Source of the DNA: Sinorhizobium sp. 6-70
GTDB lineage: Bacteria > Pseudomonadota > Alphaproteobacteria > Rhizobiales > Rhizobiaceae
Length of the DNA stretch: 64,000 bases
Assembly (NCBI RefSeq): GCF_030124375.1
Contig: NZ_JASKLS010000002.1
Location: forward strand, 129,123-193,122
Direction: 5' to 3'
Below, in pieces: positions 52,138 through 61,189 of the stretch. Made by a program: the position numbers and the translations under genes. Under the pieces are notes generated by a model. That model was given only the letters and a program-made list of their open reading frames with translations. It was not told the origin of the DNA and ran no database searches. Numbering within the stretch: the first letter of the stretch is position 1; each line of letters starts with the position of its first letter.

Positions 52138-54513
52138 ATGATAACAATGCTTCCGCAACAGCGCGTCGCCCTCATGCTCACCGCATCCCTCGTCGGGATC
52201 GCTGTGTCCTGGCTGACGACGACACCATTTGGCCTGCTCGTTCCGGTTGCCGCGCTATTCTTCTATGCGCATCGCCGTGCGGCCCCGCTGCTGTTGGCGA
52301 TATTGGGGATCGCCTTCGCCGGCTCGATACTGGCCGCTTTCTTCTTTTCGGACGGCATGCGCGATGTCGCATCGTCGTGGGCGGCGTTCTTTGCCGTGGC
52401 GCTTTGCATCGGAGCAGTCGTCGCAGCCAGCATGTCGGCGTCTTTCGACGCCGACGCAACGCGGGCGGTGATGCGGACCACGCCGGGCGACGGAGCTTCG
52501 GCTCGTGTCAGCAAGTGGATCTTGGGCATAGCCGGCGCCAGCTACGGGGAAGGGACTGCGCCTGACGGGCCGCCATCCCTGAGCATCAAGCAAGCCGAAG
52601 AGGCGTTGCATGCGCGAGAACGGGAGCTCTCGCAGCTCATCGACATGGTTCCAAGCCATCTCTGGCGGCTGACGCCCGACGGCGAGCCGACCTTCTTCAA
52701 CAAGCGGATGGTGGACTTTCTCGGCATGGATGTGGCGGATACGGACAAGTCGGGCACGAGCCGACTGGAGGTGGTCATAGGGAGCGTCCATCCGGACGAC
52801 GCAGCGAAATTTAGGGACGCCCTTAACCGTTGCCTCGTCAGCGGCGAGGGCTTCGCCATGCGGTATCGCCTGCGCCGCGCCGACGGGGTTTATCGCTGGA
52901 TGTCGAGCCGCGCCGAGCCATTGCGGGATCAGGACGGGCGCATCGTCCAATGGTACGGTCTCTGCCACGACATAGACGACCAGATGCACGCTGAGGACGC
53001 ACTGCGGCGCAGCGAGCGCCAGTTGCAGCAGCTGATAGACGCCGTGCCAGCACTCATCTGGTGCACGACGCCGGAAGGAATACCTTGCTATCTCAACAAG
53101 CGAGTCACGGATGTGACCGGCATCGGTCTGGAGGATTTGATTGCAGCTGACGGGTCGCGATACCTGAAGGTCGTTCACCCGGATGACCGGGACGCGGTGG
53201 ACCGCGGGCTCGCCCGTTCATTCGAGACGGGCGTGCCCTTCGTGGGGAGATATCGTCAGCGCCGATCCAACGGCCCCCATCGTTGGGTCGAGAGCCGCGC
53301 GGAGCCCCTGCGTGACGAGTCCGGCGCGATCATCCAGTGGTATGGCGTGTCCGTCGACATCGAAGACCTGATACGCGCGCAGGAGGCGTTGCGGGACCGC
53401 GAGCGCGAGCTTTCGCAGCTCGTCGACATGGTTCCAAGTCTCCTTTGGCGGCTGACTGCGGATGGCGAGCCAACCTTCTTCAACGAGCGTATGGTCGATT
53501 TCCTCGGCATGGACGTATCGGATACGGACAAACCGGGGATGAGCCGACTGGAAGCGATCATAGAGACCGTCATCCATCCAGATGAAAAAGCCGAACTTAG
53601 GAATGTCCTCGGCCGTTGCTTCGTGACCGGCAAGGGCTTTGCCATGCGGTATCGTCTGCGTCGTGCGGATGGGGTGTATCGCTGGATGTCCGGCCGCGCC
53701 GAGCCACTGCGAGATGACAGCGGAGATATTGTCCAGTGGTTCGGTCTCTGTCACGACATCGACGATCAGTTCCTCGCCGAAGAGACGCTGCGGCGCACCT
53801 CCGGCAGGCTCGCGCAGGCGACCCGGGTGGCAAGCCTAGCCGAGCTCTCCGCCTCGCTCGCTCACGAAATGAATCAGCCGCTGGCCGCGATCGTCGCCAG
53901 TTCCCACGCATGCCATCACTGGCTGTCCGCCGAACCTCCGAACGTCGCGCGTGCGAAGGTCACGGTCGAGCGCATCATCCGGAGTGCCGGCTCGGCGGCG
54001 GACGTCATTAGCCGCATTCGCGCTCTCTTCCGTCCGGCGCCGCAGAACAGGTCATCGGAAGACGTCAACCATCTGATCGGCGAAGTGTGCCGGCTGATGG
54101 CGGACGAGATCGCCGCGAAGCGCGTTCACATCACGACGAATCTCGAGCCGAACCTACCGTCGGTCGCGCTCGATCGCGTCCAGGTGCAGCAGGTCTTGGT
54201 GAACCTGATCCGGAACGCGATCGAGGCGATGGACGCCGTGGTTGACGCCTCTCGCGCACTCCAGATACGCTCATGCCGTGACGGCTTGAACGCGATTCGC
54301 GTCGAGGTTCGCGATGCCGGCACGGGTTTCAAGGACGCCGAGCGCGCCTTCGAACCGTTCTTTACGACCAAGCCGCACGGAATGGGTATGGGGCTTTCGA
54401 TCTGCCGCTCGATCATAGACGTGCATGGCGGCCGCCTTTGGTCGGCCGATAACGAGACGCACGGGGCGACCGTCGCCTTCACGCTTCCGTTGGCAGTGGC
54501 CGAGGCGTCATGA
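52138..54513 (+). CDS. Membrane histidine kinase with three PAS domains
   Basis: The 791-residue kinase has about three membrane helices (residues ~8-100). PAS domains lie at ~164-282, ~295-410 and ~425-543, each with a PAC 'WVESRAEPLRD' type end. The HisKA domain has phospho-acceptor His ~576 in SASLAHEMNQPLAAIVAS, and the ATPase has QVLVNLIRNAIEAMD, RDAGTGFKD and GMGMGLSICRSI. PAS 1 and PAS 3 are nearly the same (both have DGEPTFFN, MRYRLRRADGVYRWMS and GLCHDIDDQ), so one arose by internal duplication. No cysteine or haem-type histidine pattern like FixL is evident. It overlaps the next regulator gene by ATGA. Confidence 0.95.
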   Translation: MITMLPQQRVALMLTASLVGIAVSWLTTTPFGLLVPVAALFFYAHRRAAPLLLAILGIAFAGSILAAFFFSDGMRDVASSWAAFFAVALCIGAVVAASMSASFDADATRAVMRTTPGDGASARVSKWILGIAGASYGEGTAPDGPPSLSIKQAEEALHARERELSQLIDMVPSHLWRLTPDGEPTFFNKRMVDFLGMDVADTDKSGTSRLEVVIGSVHPDDAAKFRDALNRCLVSGEGFAMRYRLRRADGVYRWMSSRAEPLRDQDGRIVQWYGLCHDIDDQMHAEDALRRSERQLQQLIDAVPALIWCTTPEGIPCYLNKRVTDVTGIGLEDLIAADGSRYLKVVHPDDRDAVDRGLARSFETGVPFVGRYRQRRSNGPHRWVESRAEPLRDESGAIIQWYGVSVDIEDLIRAQEALRDRERELSQLVDMVPSLLWRLTADGEPTFFNERMVDFLGMDVSDTDKPGMSRLEAIIETVIHPDEKAELRNVLGRCFVTGKGFAMRYRLRRADGVYRWMSGRAEPLRDDSGDIVQWFGLCHDIDDQFLAEETLRRTSGRLAQATRVASLAELSASLAHEMNQPLAAIVASSHACHHWLSAEPPNVARAKVTVERIIRSAGSAADVISRIRALFRPAPQNRSSEDVNHLIGEVCRLMADEIAAKRVHITTNLEPNLPSVALDRVQVQQVLVNLIRNAIEAMDAVVDASRALQIRSCRDGLNAIRVEVRDAGTGFKDAERAFEPFFTTKPHGMGMGLSICRSIIDVHGGRLWSADNETHGATVAFTLPLAVAEAS

Positions 54514-55139
54514 GCCCGCGCGACGAAATGGTCTTCGTGGTGGACGACGACGCCAGAGTGCGCGAGGCGCTCGGCGAGTTGCTGGAGTCCCTGGGATGGC
54601 GGGCCGAAACATTCGCCGCCGCCGCGGACTATCTCGCCTATGCGAAGCCCGATCTCCCCGCGTGCCTGATCCTCGACGTCGAGCTGCCCGGCATCAACGG
54701 CCTCGAGCTTCAGAAACAGCTGTCCCGGGATGTCCATCCCCCGATCGTTTTCCTTACCGGGCATGACGACATTCCATCGTCGGTCTTCGCCACTGAGGAC
54801 GGCACCATCGGCTTTCTGAGGAAACCGGTCGGGGAGCACGATCTGGTCGCAGCGGTTCGAGCGGCGATCGACCGGGACCGCGTTCAACGATCGGCACGCG
54901 AGGAGCTTGCCGAGTTCGAACGCCGCTTGGCGGCGCTTACACCGCAGGAGCGCGAGGTGGTGCCGCTTGTGGTCAGCGGGTTCCTGAACAAGCAGGCGGC
55001 AGCCGAGCTCGGCATCAGCGAGAGCACCGTTGAAATGCTCCGCAGCGAGATCATGCAGAAGATGCAGGCGACCTCACTTGCAGATCTGGCGCGAATTGCC
55101 GAAAGTTTGCACCTTCCAGTCATTCGTTCCAGGCGTTGA
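54510..55139 (+). CDS. FixJ-family response regulator
   Basis: The 209-residue protein has a receiver domain (FVVDDDARVREAL, phospho-acceptor in LILDVELPGINGLEL, and FLRKPVGEHDL). The LuxR-type C-terminal HTH is LTPQEREVVPLVVSGFLNKQAAAELGISESTVEMLRSEIMQKM. It overlaps the triple-PAS kinase by 4 bp, so the two form a pair. It is of the same TodT/StyR-like type as the regulator at 34.1 kb and is a candidate to bind the N4 boxes at 50488 and 51779. Confidence 0.94.
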   Translation: MSPRDEMVFVVDDDARVREALGELLESLGWRAETFAAAADYLAYAKPDLPACLILDVELPGINGLELQKQLSRDVHPPIVFLTGHDDIPSSVFATEDGTIGFLRKPVGEHDLVAAVRAAIDRDRVQRSAREELAEFERRLAALTPQEREVVPLVVSGFLNKQAAAELGISESTVEMLRSEIMQKMQATSLADLARIAESLHLPVIRSRR

Positions 55140-55153
55140 GGAAGTTTGTCCGT

Positions 55154-55531
55154 ATGTCCAACTCAAAGTCCGTGGTGGCGATCGTCGATGATGACCAGCG
55201 CGTGCTCGATTCGCTCGAGGATCTTCTCGAGTCGGCGGAGTACACCGTACGGGCATTCTCTTCGGCCCATACGCTCCTGAACAGCACTGCTTTGCCGGAG
55301 ATCGACTGTCTGATCACCGACATTGGCATGCCCGGCATGGACGGCTTCGAGTTGAAGCGCTTGATGAGCGAGAGGCGCCCCGGTTTGCCGGTGATCCTGA
55401 TCACCGGCCGCCATGAGATCCCTGAGCCGCAGGAGACAAAGCACAACCGGTTCTTCCGCAAGCCTTTCGACGGGCAGGCGCTGCTCGCAGCGATCGGCGA
55501 TGCCCTTTCTGGAAAGGCGAACCCGCCATGA
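55154..55531 (+). CDS. Single-domain response regulator (receiver only)
   Basis: The 125-residue receiver domain has AIVDDDQRVLDSLEDLL, phospho-acceptor Asp in CLITDIGMPGMDGFELKRL, LITGRHEI and FFRKPFDGQALLAAI. It has no output domain. ATG 55154 has GAGGAAG upstream. It follows the FixJ-like regulator by 15 bp and so forms the third gene of the kinase operon. It probably acts in phosphate relay or as a sink. Confidence 0.92.
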   Translation: MSNSKSVVAIVDDDQRVLDSLEDLLESAEYTVRAFSSAHTLLNSTALPEIDCLITDIGMPGMDGFELKRLMSERRPGLPVILITGRHEIPEPQETKHNRFFRKPFDGQALLAAIGDALSGKANPP

Positions 55532-55977
55532 GCGCGAGCAGTCAGAGGAGAATGCGCAACCGCTCCCGGCGCGCCGGCAATCGAGCCGAGAGCTTTGCTC
55601 TCAGACCTGCGATCTCTTTTGCATTGAGCCCGCTATGCGGTGTACAAAAGGACCGTCTCACAACAGCAAAAAACAATATCACTGGATGGTTCACTGCGTC
55701 GGTCGACATCGGCGTGTTTCAACGGAACTGGGCTCCGCGTGCGCGAGTGGGAGCGAGAGCGCTCACAGGTCATCGGCATGGCTCGAGCCATGACATAGGG
55801 GAGCGAGTTCACATCTTCGTGCGCTACGTGTCCCGGCGACGCGCGGATTCCATCAGGTGTGGCTCGTGCCTTTGGGGGGTAGGGCGTGGGTGCGATTTCG
55901 CCATCCCGGATATCGAGGAAAAGAGCTACACGAAGCGCTGTAGTCCCCAGGCTTATTTTGTCCGGTAGGAGCAACCA
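55532..55977. other. Intergenic stretch with conserved leader segment, copy B
   Basis: The 446-bp gap before the MASE1 kinase contains the leader segment (55806-55946) homologous to 51860-52000, and a perfect 16-bp palindrome CATGGCTCGAGCCATG at 55777-55792. A frame from ATG 55528 (overlapping the previous stop) runs through to 55968, but its product is Arg-rich and unrecognised. I do not call it a gene. Confidence 0.45.
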
Positions 55978-58035
55978 ATGATAGGCGTCTGGTTGCACCG
56001 GCCTCGATTTTTGCATCTGGCGCTCTTTGTAGCCGCCTATGTCTTGGGCTGCGCATTCGCACATGTGCTTGGGATCGTACCCGGAACAAGCATTTCGATA
56101 TGGACGCCGGGCGGGCTTTTCATGGCTACGCTTATGCTCGCCGCCACACCGAGCTGGCCGTGGTGGGTGCTGGCGGGCTGCGTCGGTGAGCTGATCGGTC
56201 AGTTCTTGTGGTTCCATAGCCCGCTGCCTGCTTCCCTTCTGATGTATGTGGGCAACGCTCTTGAAGCGATGGCCGGCGCATGGCTCGTGACGCGGACATG
56301 CGGGCGGCCGGTTCGGCTGGAAACCTTGAAGGAAGTTCTCGCATTCGTCGTACTGGGCGCTGGAATTGCGCCAGCCATAAGCGCGACGGTGGGAAGTGCG
56401 ACACTGGCGTGGTTTGGCATATTGTCGCAGACTTTTACTGCGGCTTGGCCACTATGGTGGATAGGCGACGCCACCGGGGTATTGATCGTGGCGCCGTTGG
56501 CGCTCGACGTGTTCCAAAACTGGCATGGGAATTCCCAGCTCTCCGCCGCGCGATGGGTCGAGGCCAGCGTCCTTGGGCTGATCTTTCTCGGTGTCGCCGC
56601 CCTTTCCTTGAGCGGTTACCTCCCCTTCGCCTATATCATCATGCCGCCTCTTCTTTGGGCGGCAGTGCGCTTTGAACTCAGAGGTGCCGCCGTCACCCTG
56701 ATCGTCCTCGCTCTGATCACCGCGGTATTCACAATATCCGGAGCCAGCCAATTTGCCGGCGATCCCGAGTCCCAGAGGCAGAGGCAGATCATGCTGCAGC
56801 TCTTCCTGGCGATCTCGGCACTATCAGCGCTTATCGTGGCCGCCATATCCCGGCAGCACCAGCTGGCGGTGCTCAAACTACGGCAAAGCGAGCGCTCGCT
56901 ACGAGATCTCGTCGAGACGCTGCCTGCGCTCATCTGGTGTGCCGCGCCGGACGGCAGGCCTATATACTTCAGTCAGCAACTAAGTAGTTTCATCGGCTTC
57001 AACGTCGAGGACAAGGATGTGACCGACAATTCGCGCCTGGCGAACGTGCTGGACGCGATCATTCATCCTGACGATCTGGCCGCAGTAAAGAAACTGTTCT
57101 CGCACTCCTTGGCCACTGGCGAACCCTATGCGCAGAAGCATCGCCTGCGTCGCTTCGACGGCGAGTACCGATGGGTTGAAATACGCGCCGCCGCAATGCG
57201 CAATGGCGCCGGCGCGATTGTGCAATGGAACGGCGTTTGCCTCGATATTGAAGATCAGGTCCGTGCTCGGGATGATTTGCGGCTCGCCCAGGAGAACCTC
57301 GCCCGTGCGAGCCAGGCGGCCAGCCTTGCCGAACTCTCCGCATCCATCGCGCACGAAGTCAACCAGCCGCTGGCGGCCATCGTGGCAAACTCGCACGCCT
57401 GCCAACGCTGGCTCACGGCCGAACCGCCAAATATCGAGCGGGCGCAGAAGAGGATTGAGCGCATCATCCAGGATGCGAACTCGGCGGCGGACGTCGTCAG
57501 CCACATCCGCGCCTTGTTCAAGCATTCCATAGAACCGAGGACCAGTACGACGTTCTCCAGCGTCATTGCGGAAGCGCGCGATCTCATGGCCGAGGAGGCG
57601 GCGCGGCGGCGTGTTCGCATGGATGTTGACGTTGAAAGCAACCTTCCATTTGTCACGTTGGATCGCGTCCAAATCCAGCAGGTTCTGATCAATCTCATCC
57701 GCAACGGCATGGATGCGATGGATTCCACTGCGGGCGAGAGAGTCTTTGGAATACGCGTGCGCCGTATCGGGGATGTGATCCAGATCGAAATCAGTGACCG
57801 CGGCCCCGGCGTCGAGTTTCCCGAAAAGATATTCGAGCCGTTCTTTACGACGAAGGAGCACGGGATGGGCATGGGGCTCGCGATCTGTCGCTCGATCGTC
57901 GAGTCCCACGGCGGACAATTATGGGCGGAGAACAACGAACCGCATGGAGCGACGTTTATCTTCACTTTGCCGGTTGACGCGACGATGGAAGCGACGACCT
58001 CCCGCGCCGCAGGCAATCAGGATCGTGCCCTTTGA
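55978..58035 (+). CDS. MASE1-type membrane histidine kinase with PAS domain
   Basis: The 685-residue kinase starts with about eight membrane helices (residues ~10-300) of the MASE1 type: ISIWTPGGLFMATLM and WPLWWIGDATGVLIVAPLALDVF. One PAS domain follows (~320-430, LVETLPALIWCAAPDGRPIYFSQ). The HisKA domain has the phospho-acceptor in SASIAHEVNQPLAAIVANSHACQRWL, and the ATPase has QVLINLIRNGMDAMD and GMGMGLAICRSI. The kinase core is close to that of the triple-PAS kinase, so the two are paralogues and could signal to the same FixJ-like regulator. Confidence 0.94.
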   Translation: MIGVWLHRPRFLHLALFVAAYVLGCAFAHVLGIVPGTSISIWTPGGLFMATLMLAATPSWPWWVLAGCVGELIGQFLWFHSPLPASLLMYVGNALEAMAGAWLVTRTCGRPVRLETLKEVLAFVVLGAGIAPAISATVGSATLAWFGILSQTFTAAWPLWWIGDATGVLIVAPLALDVFQNWHGNSQLSAARWVEASVLGLIFLGVAALSLSGYLPFAYIIMPPLLWAAVRFELRGAAVTLIVLALITAVFTISGASQFAGDPESQRQRQIMLQLFLAISALSALIVAAISRQHQLAVLKLRQSERSLRDLVETLPALIWCAAPDGRPIYFSQQLSSFIGFNVEDKDVTDNSRLANVLDAIIHPDDLAAVKKLFSHSLATGEPYAQKHRLRRFDGEYRWVEIRAAAMRNGAGAIVQWNGVCLDIEDQVRARDDLRLAQENLARASQAASLAELSASIAHEVNQPLAAIVANSHACQRWLTAEPPNIERAQKRIERIIQDANSAADVVSHIRALFKHSIEPRTSTTFSSVIAEARDLMAEEAARRRVRMDVDVESNLPFVTLDRVQIQQVLINLIRNGMDAMDSTAGERVFGIRVRRIGDVIQIEISDRGPGVEFPEKIFEPFFTTKEHGMGMGLAICRSIVESHGGQLWAENNEPHGATFIFTLPVDATMEATTSRAAGNQDRAL

Positions 58036-58062
58036 TCTGCGCGATAGCCGTGCATGCGCAGG

Positions 58063-58100
58063 CTGCATGTTTCCTTAAATCGGCTTAAGGAAACATGCAG
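58063..58100. repeat. Palindromic fragment of the mosaic repeat family
   Basis: A perfect 16-bp inverted repeat CTGCATGTTTCCTTAA around ATCGGC equals the first block of the mosaic repeats at 5.3 and 25.7 kb. It lies 28 bp after the kinase and may act as a terminator. Confidence 0.65.
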
Positions 58101-58220
58101 TCGCCTTGTTCAAGAAGGCTTCGGCCGCACCCGAAAAGGGCTTCGCTGGTGATCTTTCAACCGCGCTGACTTTGCTGCAACCACAGCCTTCAACCCCTTG
58201 AAATTCGGGCTCAATACTAG

Positions 58221-58236
58221 CCAACCTTTGTATAGT
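58221..58236 (+). promoter_or_regulatory. Weak N4-spaced inverted repeat
   Basis: CCAAC-CTTT-GTATAG fits the degenerate box rule but has only partial symmetry. It is 141 bp before the EmrA-like gene. Low confidence. Confidence 0.28.
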
Positions 58237-58322
58237 CGACTGCCCCTCGTTCAGCCATTACGCTCCTCAGAACAGGAAAAGCGAACGCAAGTTAAGTCGA
58301 TGGGCGATGCGCCCACTTGACT

Positions 58323-58366
58323 GGTAACGGCTATTACCGTAGATGTCCATGGTAACGAACATTACC
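58323..58366. promoter_or_regulatory. Tandem operators before the EmrAB-like pump
   Basis: Two inverted repeats GGTAA-N6-TTACC occur at 58323-58338 and 58351-58366, centres 28 bp apart. The second abuts the ribosome binding site (GGAG 58367-58370). The position suggests repression by a TetR- or MarR-type protein not encoded adjacent. Confidence 0.68.
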
Positions 58367-58376
58367 GGAGATCGTC

Positions 58377-59411
58377 GTGGCGCAACTTAACAAGAAAAAG
58401 ATGGTCGGATTGGCGCTGTGCCTCGGCGCCGTGGTCGTCGTGGCGGCCGGTTGGGCCTGGGCCCGTTCGACCGGCTCGACGTCGACCGATAATGCTTATG
58501 TCCGCGGCGATGTCACCTCGCTCGCCCCGAAGGTCGCGGGCTACGTCACGGCGGTAGAAGTCAAGGACAACCAGACAGTCCGGACGGGTGACGTCCTGTT
58601 CCGGATCGACGATCGCGACTATCGCGCGCGGCTTGCGCAAGCGGTGGCCAATGTCGATGCCGCCCAGGCTCGGCTTGTCAATGCCGATGCGGAGACGGAG
58701 CTGCAGCATGCCCTCATCCGGCAGGCCGAAGCCCAGAGGCGTTCGGCCGTGGCCGAATTGAATTTGGCGATCAAGGCCTATGATCGCCGCCGCGAACTAA
58801 TCCGCAGCAACACCATCAGCCAGGCCCATGTCGACGAGAGCGACGCGGCGCGAACGAGAGCCGAGGCGAGCGTGTCGGCCGCCTCCGCAACGCTGGAAGC
58901 CCAGCAGCAGCGCATCGCCGTCCTTGCCGCCCAGCGCGAAGCTGCCGTTGCTGCCGTGGCACAGGCAGAGGCGGCGCGCGATCTCGCGCAGATCGATCTC
59001 GAGAGCACGGTGGTGCATGCGCCTGTCGGCGGCGTTATCGGCAACCGCCAGGTCCGTGTCGGCCGGCTTGTGGCGCCGGGCGTCTCCCTGCTCGATATCG
59101 TTCCGGTAGACGACCTATGGCTGGTGGCGAATTTCAAGGAAACCCAACTCGAAAACATACAGCCCGGCCAGCGCGCCCGCATCACCATTGACGGCTACCC
59201 GAACGGGACGCTTGAAGGCGTGGTCGACAGCTTTGCGCCCGGCAGCGGCTCCGCCTTCAGCTTGCTGCCCGCCGACAATGCAACGGGGAACTTCGTCCGC
59301 GTCGTGCAGCGGGTTCCGGTCAAGATCCGGTTTGCCAGCAATCCGCTGGCTGGCCGCCTCGTACCCGGCCTGTCGGCGCGTGTCACCGTCGACACGGGAA
59401 GCGGCTCGTGA
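58377..59411 (+). CDS. HlyD/EmrA-type efflux adaptor
   Basis: The 344-residue adaptor has one N-terminal membrane helix (MVGLALCLGAVVVVAAGWAWA). The half-lipoyl motif is APKVAGYVTAVEVKDNQTVRTGDVLFRIDDRDY. A long coiled coil (~85-190) and VHAPVGGVIGNRQVRVGRLVAPGVSLLDIV follow. It belongs to the EmrA group that works with MFS pumps and TolC. The start is GTG 58377 with GGAG at 58367. It overlaps the pump gene by 4 bp. Confidence 0.94.
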   Translation: MAQLNKKKMVGLALCLGAVVVVAAGWAWARSTGSTSTDNAYVRGDVTSLAPKVAGYVTAVEVKDNQTVRTGDVLFRIDDRDYRARLAQAVANVDAAQARLVNADAETELQHALIRQAEAQRRSAVAELNLAIKAYDRRRELIRSNTISQAHVDESDAARTRAEASVSAASATLEAQQQRIAVLAAQREAAVAAVAQAEAARDLAQIDLESTVVHAPVGGVIGNRQVRVGRLVAPGVSLLDIVPVDDLWLVANFKETQLENIQPGQRARITIDGYPNGTLEGVVDSFAPGSGSAFSLLPADNATGNFVRVVQRVPVKIRFASNPLAGRLVPGLSARVTVDTGSGS

Positions 59412-61189
59412 CCACCACCGTTGCCATCGCGCCGAGCCGCGGCAGATCCGAGACAGGGGCCCTTCTCGTCGCGGGCATCGTGCTTGCCACGCTGACGGAG
59501 GCGATCGCGAGCACCGTGCTGTCGCTCGGGCGCGGTGATATCATCGGCGACACATATGCCACTCCCGATGAGTTCGCCTGGCTGGATGTCGGATACACCG
59601 CTCTGAAACTTATCGGATTCATGGCCGTCCCCTGGCTGATGAGTCGTATCAATCCGCTGGGTCTGATCATCGCTTCGACGCTCGCCATGGGCGCGGCGTG
59701 CGGCATCGCTGCCGTCACATTCCGGCTGGATCTGCTGGTCGCGCTGCGCATGGTTCAAGGTTTCTCCGGCGCCACCCTGCTCGTCAGTGGCCAGGCGGTC
59801 ATCTTTCTCGCCTATCCGCGATCCCGCCAGCCCATCCTTCAGGCCTTGTTTGCGATGGGGTCCGTCGTCGCCCCCGCGACGATCGCCCCTGCCCTTCAGG
59901 GGTGGTTGCTCGATAGCCAATCCTGGACATGGATCTTCTTCAGCATCATTCCGGTCGCGCTGGCGGCTGTTGGGCTCCTGCTTATGGCGGATGGCCCGAT
60001 GCCCGCCGGAACCGCGCGGCGTCCATTTGACTGGATCGGCTTCTCGCTCATCTCCGTCGCGCTTTTCTGCTTGACCTACGTCTTCAGCCAGGGCAGCCGA
60101 TGGGACTGGTTCGAGGAACCGCGCATCCTGTGGCTGACAGTGATCGGTGTGGCCGCTCTGCTTACATTTCTCGGTCAACAGCTGTTGGCAAAGGGCCAGG
60201 GCCTGCTCGACTTTACCTTGTTCAGATCGGACGATTTTCTCTTCGCCTTTATCGTCAGTTTTGTCGCCGGCGCGGCATTGTTCGGGAGCGCCTTTCTGAT
60301 CCCGTCGTTTGCAGTGTCCGTCCTCGCCTTCACGCCCACCGATGCCGGGCAGTTGCTGTTGCCGAGCGGCGCGCTTTTTGTCGGCGCGCTGCTCATTGCC
60401 GCCTTTCTCATGCAGGTTCGCCGCGTTCCTCCCTTCGCAACCGTACCCTTTGGCATCCTGATGATCATGGTTGCGATGTGGATGCTCTCCGGATCGACCA
60501 GCGAAAGCGGCGCAGACGACATGATGGCAGCGATCCTGTTGCGCGGGTTCGGCCTTGGCTTCCTGTTTCTGTCGATCACCCTCATCGCTTTCAGCAATCT
60601 CGACAGCCGAAATCTCGCCTCCGGGATTGGCCTCTTCAACACGGGTCGCCAGCTTGGTGGCCTTGCGGGGGTCGCCGCCCTCCAGACGCTGATTGATCAT
60701 AACGTCGCTGGCAATGTCGCGGTCCTCGGCGCCAATGTCACCGCAGGGGGTCACGCGGTCATCGACCGGCTGACGGCGACGGCAGCGATGCTCGCGGCGA
60801 AAGGAATGGACGCCGCTGCCGCCGGCCGGGCCGCGACAAGCCTGCTGGGCCGGGCCGTGACGGGCCAGTCCACCGTGATCGCCTTCGACACGGCGTTCAA
60901 CGCGGTCGCCCTGCTCTTTGTATTCGCGGCACCCGTGCTGGTGGCCATCAAGATCGGCATCGCCCGGTATGCGAAGGTGCGCGCAGCACGGTTGCTCGAT
61001 GCGCAGGGGCGCAGCCACGAGCCGCAGTCAGGCGTTGAACCCGACGGCGGCTCAGGCGTAATCCCCTTTTTCGCGGAAGTATCAGAACGAGCCGAAAATC
61101 GTCCCCAAAACGATGACCAGGCTCAGGGCGAGGAGCGCTCCGATGATTCCGACAATAACGATGTCGCGGTAGCTCTCTCCGTGGGTTGA
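59408..61189 (+). CDS. MFS drug transporter, DHA2/EmrB family
   Basis: The 593-residue protein has 14 predicted spans of the DHA2 family, with ATLTEAIASTVLSLGRGDIIG near the N-terminus, RMVQGFSGATLLVSGQAVIFLAYP, and GIGLFNTGRQLGGLAGVAALQTLI late in the protein. It exports drugs across the inner membrane and couples to the adaptor before it. The C-terminus is odd: after the last span (~residue 525) it runs on through ~35 polar residues that lie antisense to the end of the GntP-type gene (61082-61189). This tail is probably an accident of a lost stop. Confidence 0.92.
   Translation: MTTTVAIAPSRGRSETGALLVAGIVLATLTEAIASTVLSLGRGDIIGDTYATPDEFAWLDVGYTALKLIGFMAVPWLMSRINPLGLIIASTLAMGAACGIAAVTFRLDLLVALRMVQGFSGATLLVSGQAVIFLAYPRSRQPILQALFAMGSVVAPATIAPALQGWLLDSQSWTWIFFSIIPVALAAVGLLLMADGPMPAGTARRPFDWIGFSLISVALFCLTYVFSQGSRWDWFEEPRILWLTVIGVAALLTFLGQQLLAKGQGLLDFTLFRSDDFLFAFIVSFVAGAALFGSAFLIPSFAVSVLAFTPTDAGQLLLPSGALFVGALLIAAFLMQVRRVPPFATVPFGILMIMVAMWMLSGSTSESGADDMMAAILLRGFGLGFLFLSITLIAFSNLDSRNLASGIGLFNTGRQLGGLAGVAALQTLIDHNVAGNVAVLGANVTAGGHAVIDRLTATAAMLAAKGMDAAAAGRAATSLLGRAVTGQSTVIAFDTAFNAVALLFVFAAPVLVAIKIGIARYAKVRAARLLDAQGRSHEPQSGVEPDGGSGVIPFFAEVSERAENRPQNDDQAQGEERSDDSDNNDVAVALSVG

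Noticed and set aside
55528..55968. 146-codon frame whose ATG overlaps the receiver-protein stop
   Set aside because: The start arrangement is suggestive, but the product is Arg-rich and unrecognised. Only its last ~20 residues resemble the frame at 51632-51997, so I list the DNA segment and not a gene.
58270..58320. Third anti-SD small RNA after the weak box at 58221
   Set aside because: C-rich bits exist (gcccctcg, gctcctc), but there is no three-hairpin layout and no T-run terminator.
59195..61018. 607-codon minus-strand frame opposite the EmrB-like gene
   Set aside because: A low-complexity, charged product without motifs. The plus strand encodes a clear 14-span transporter.
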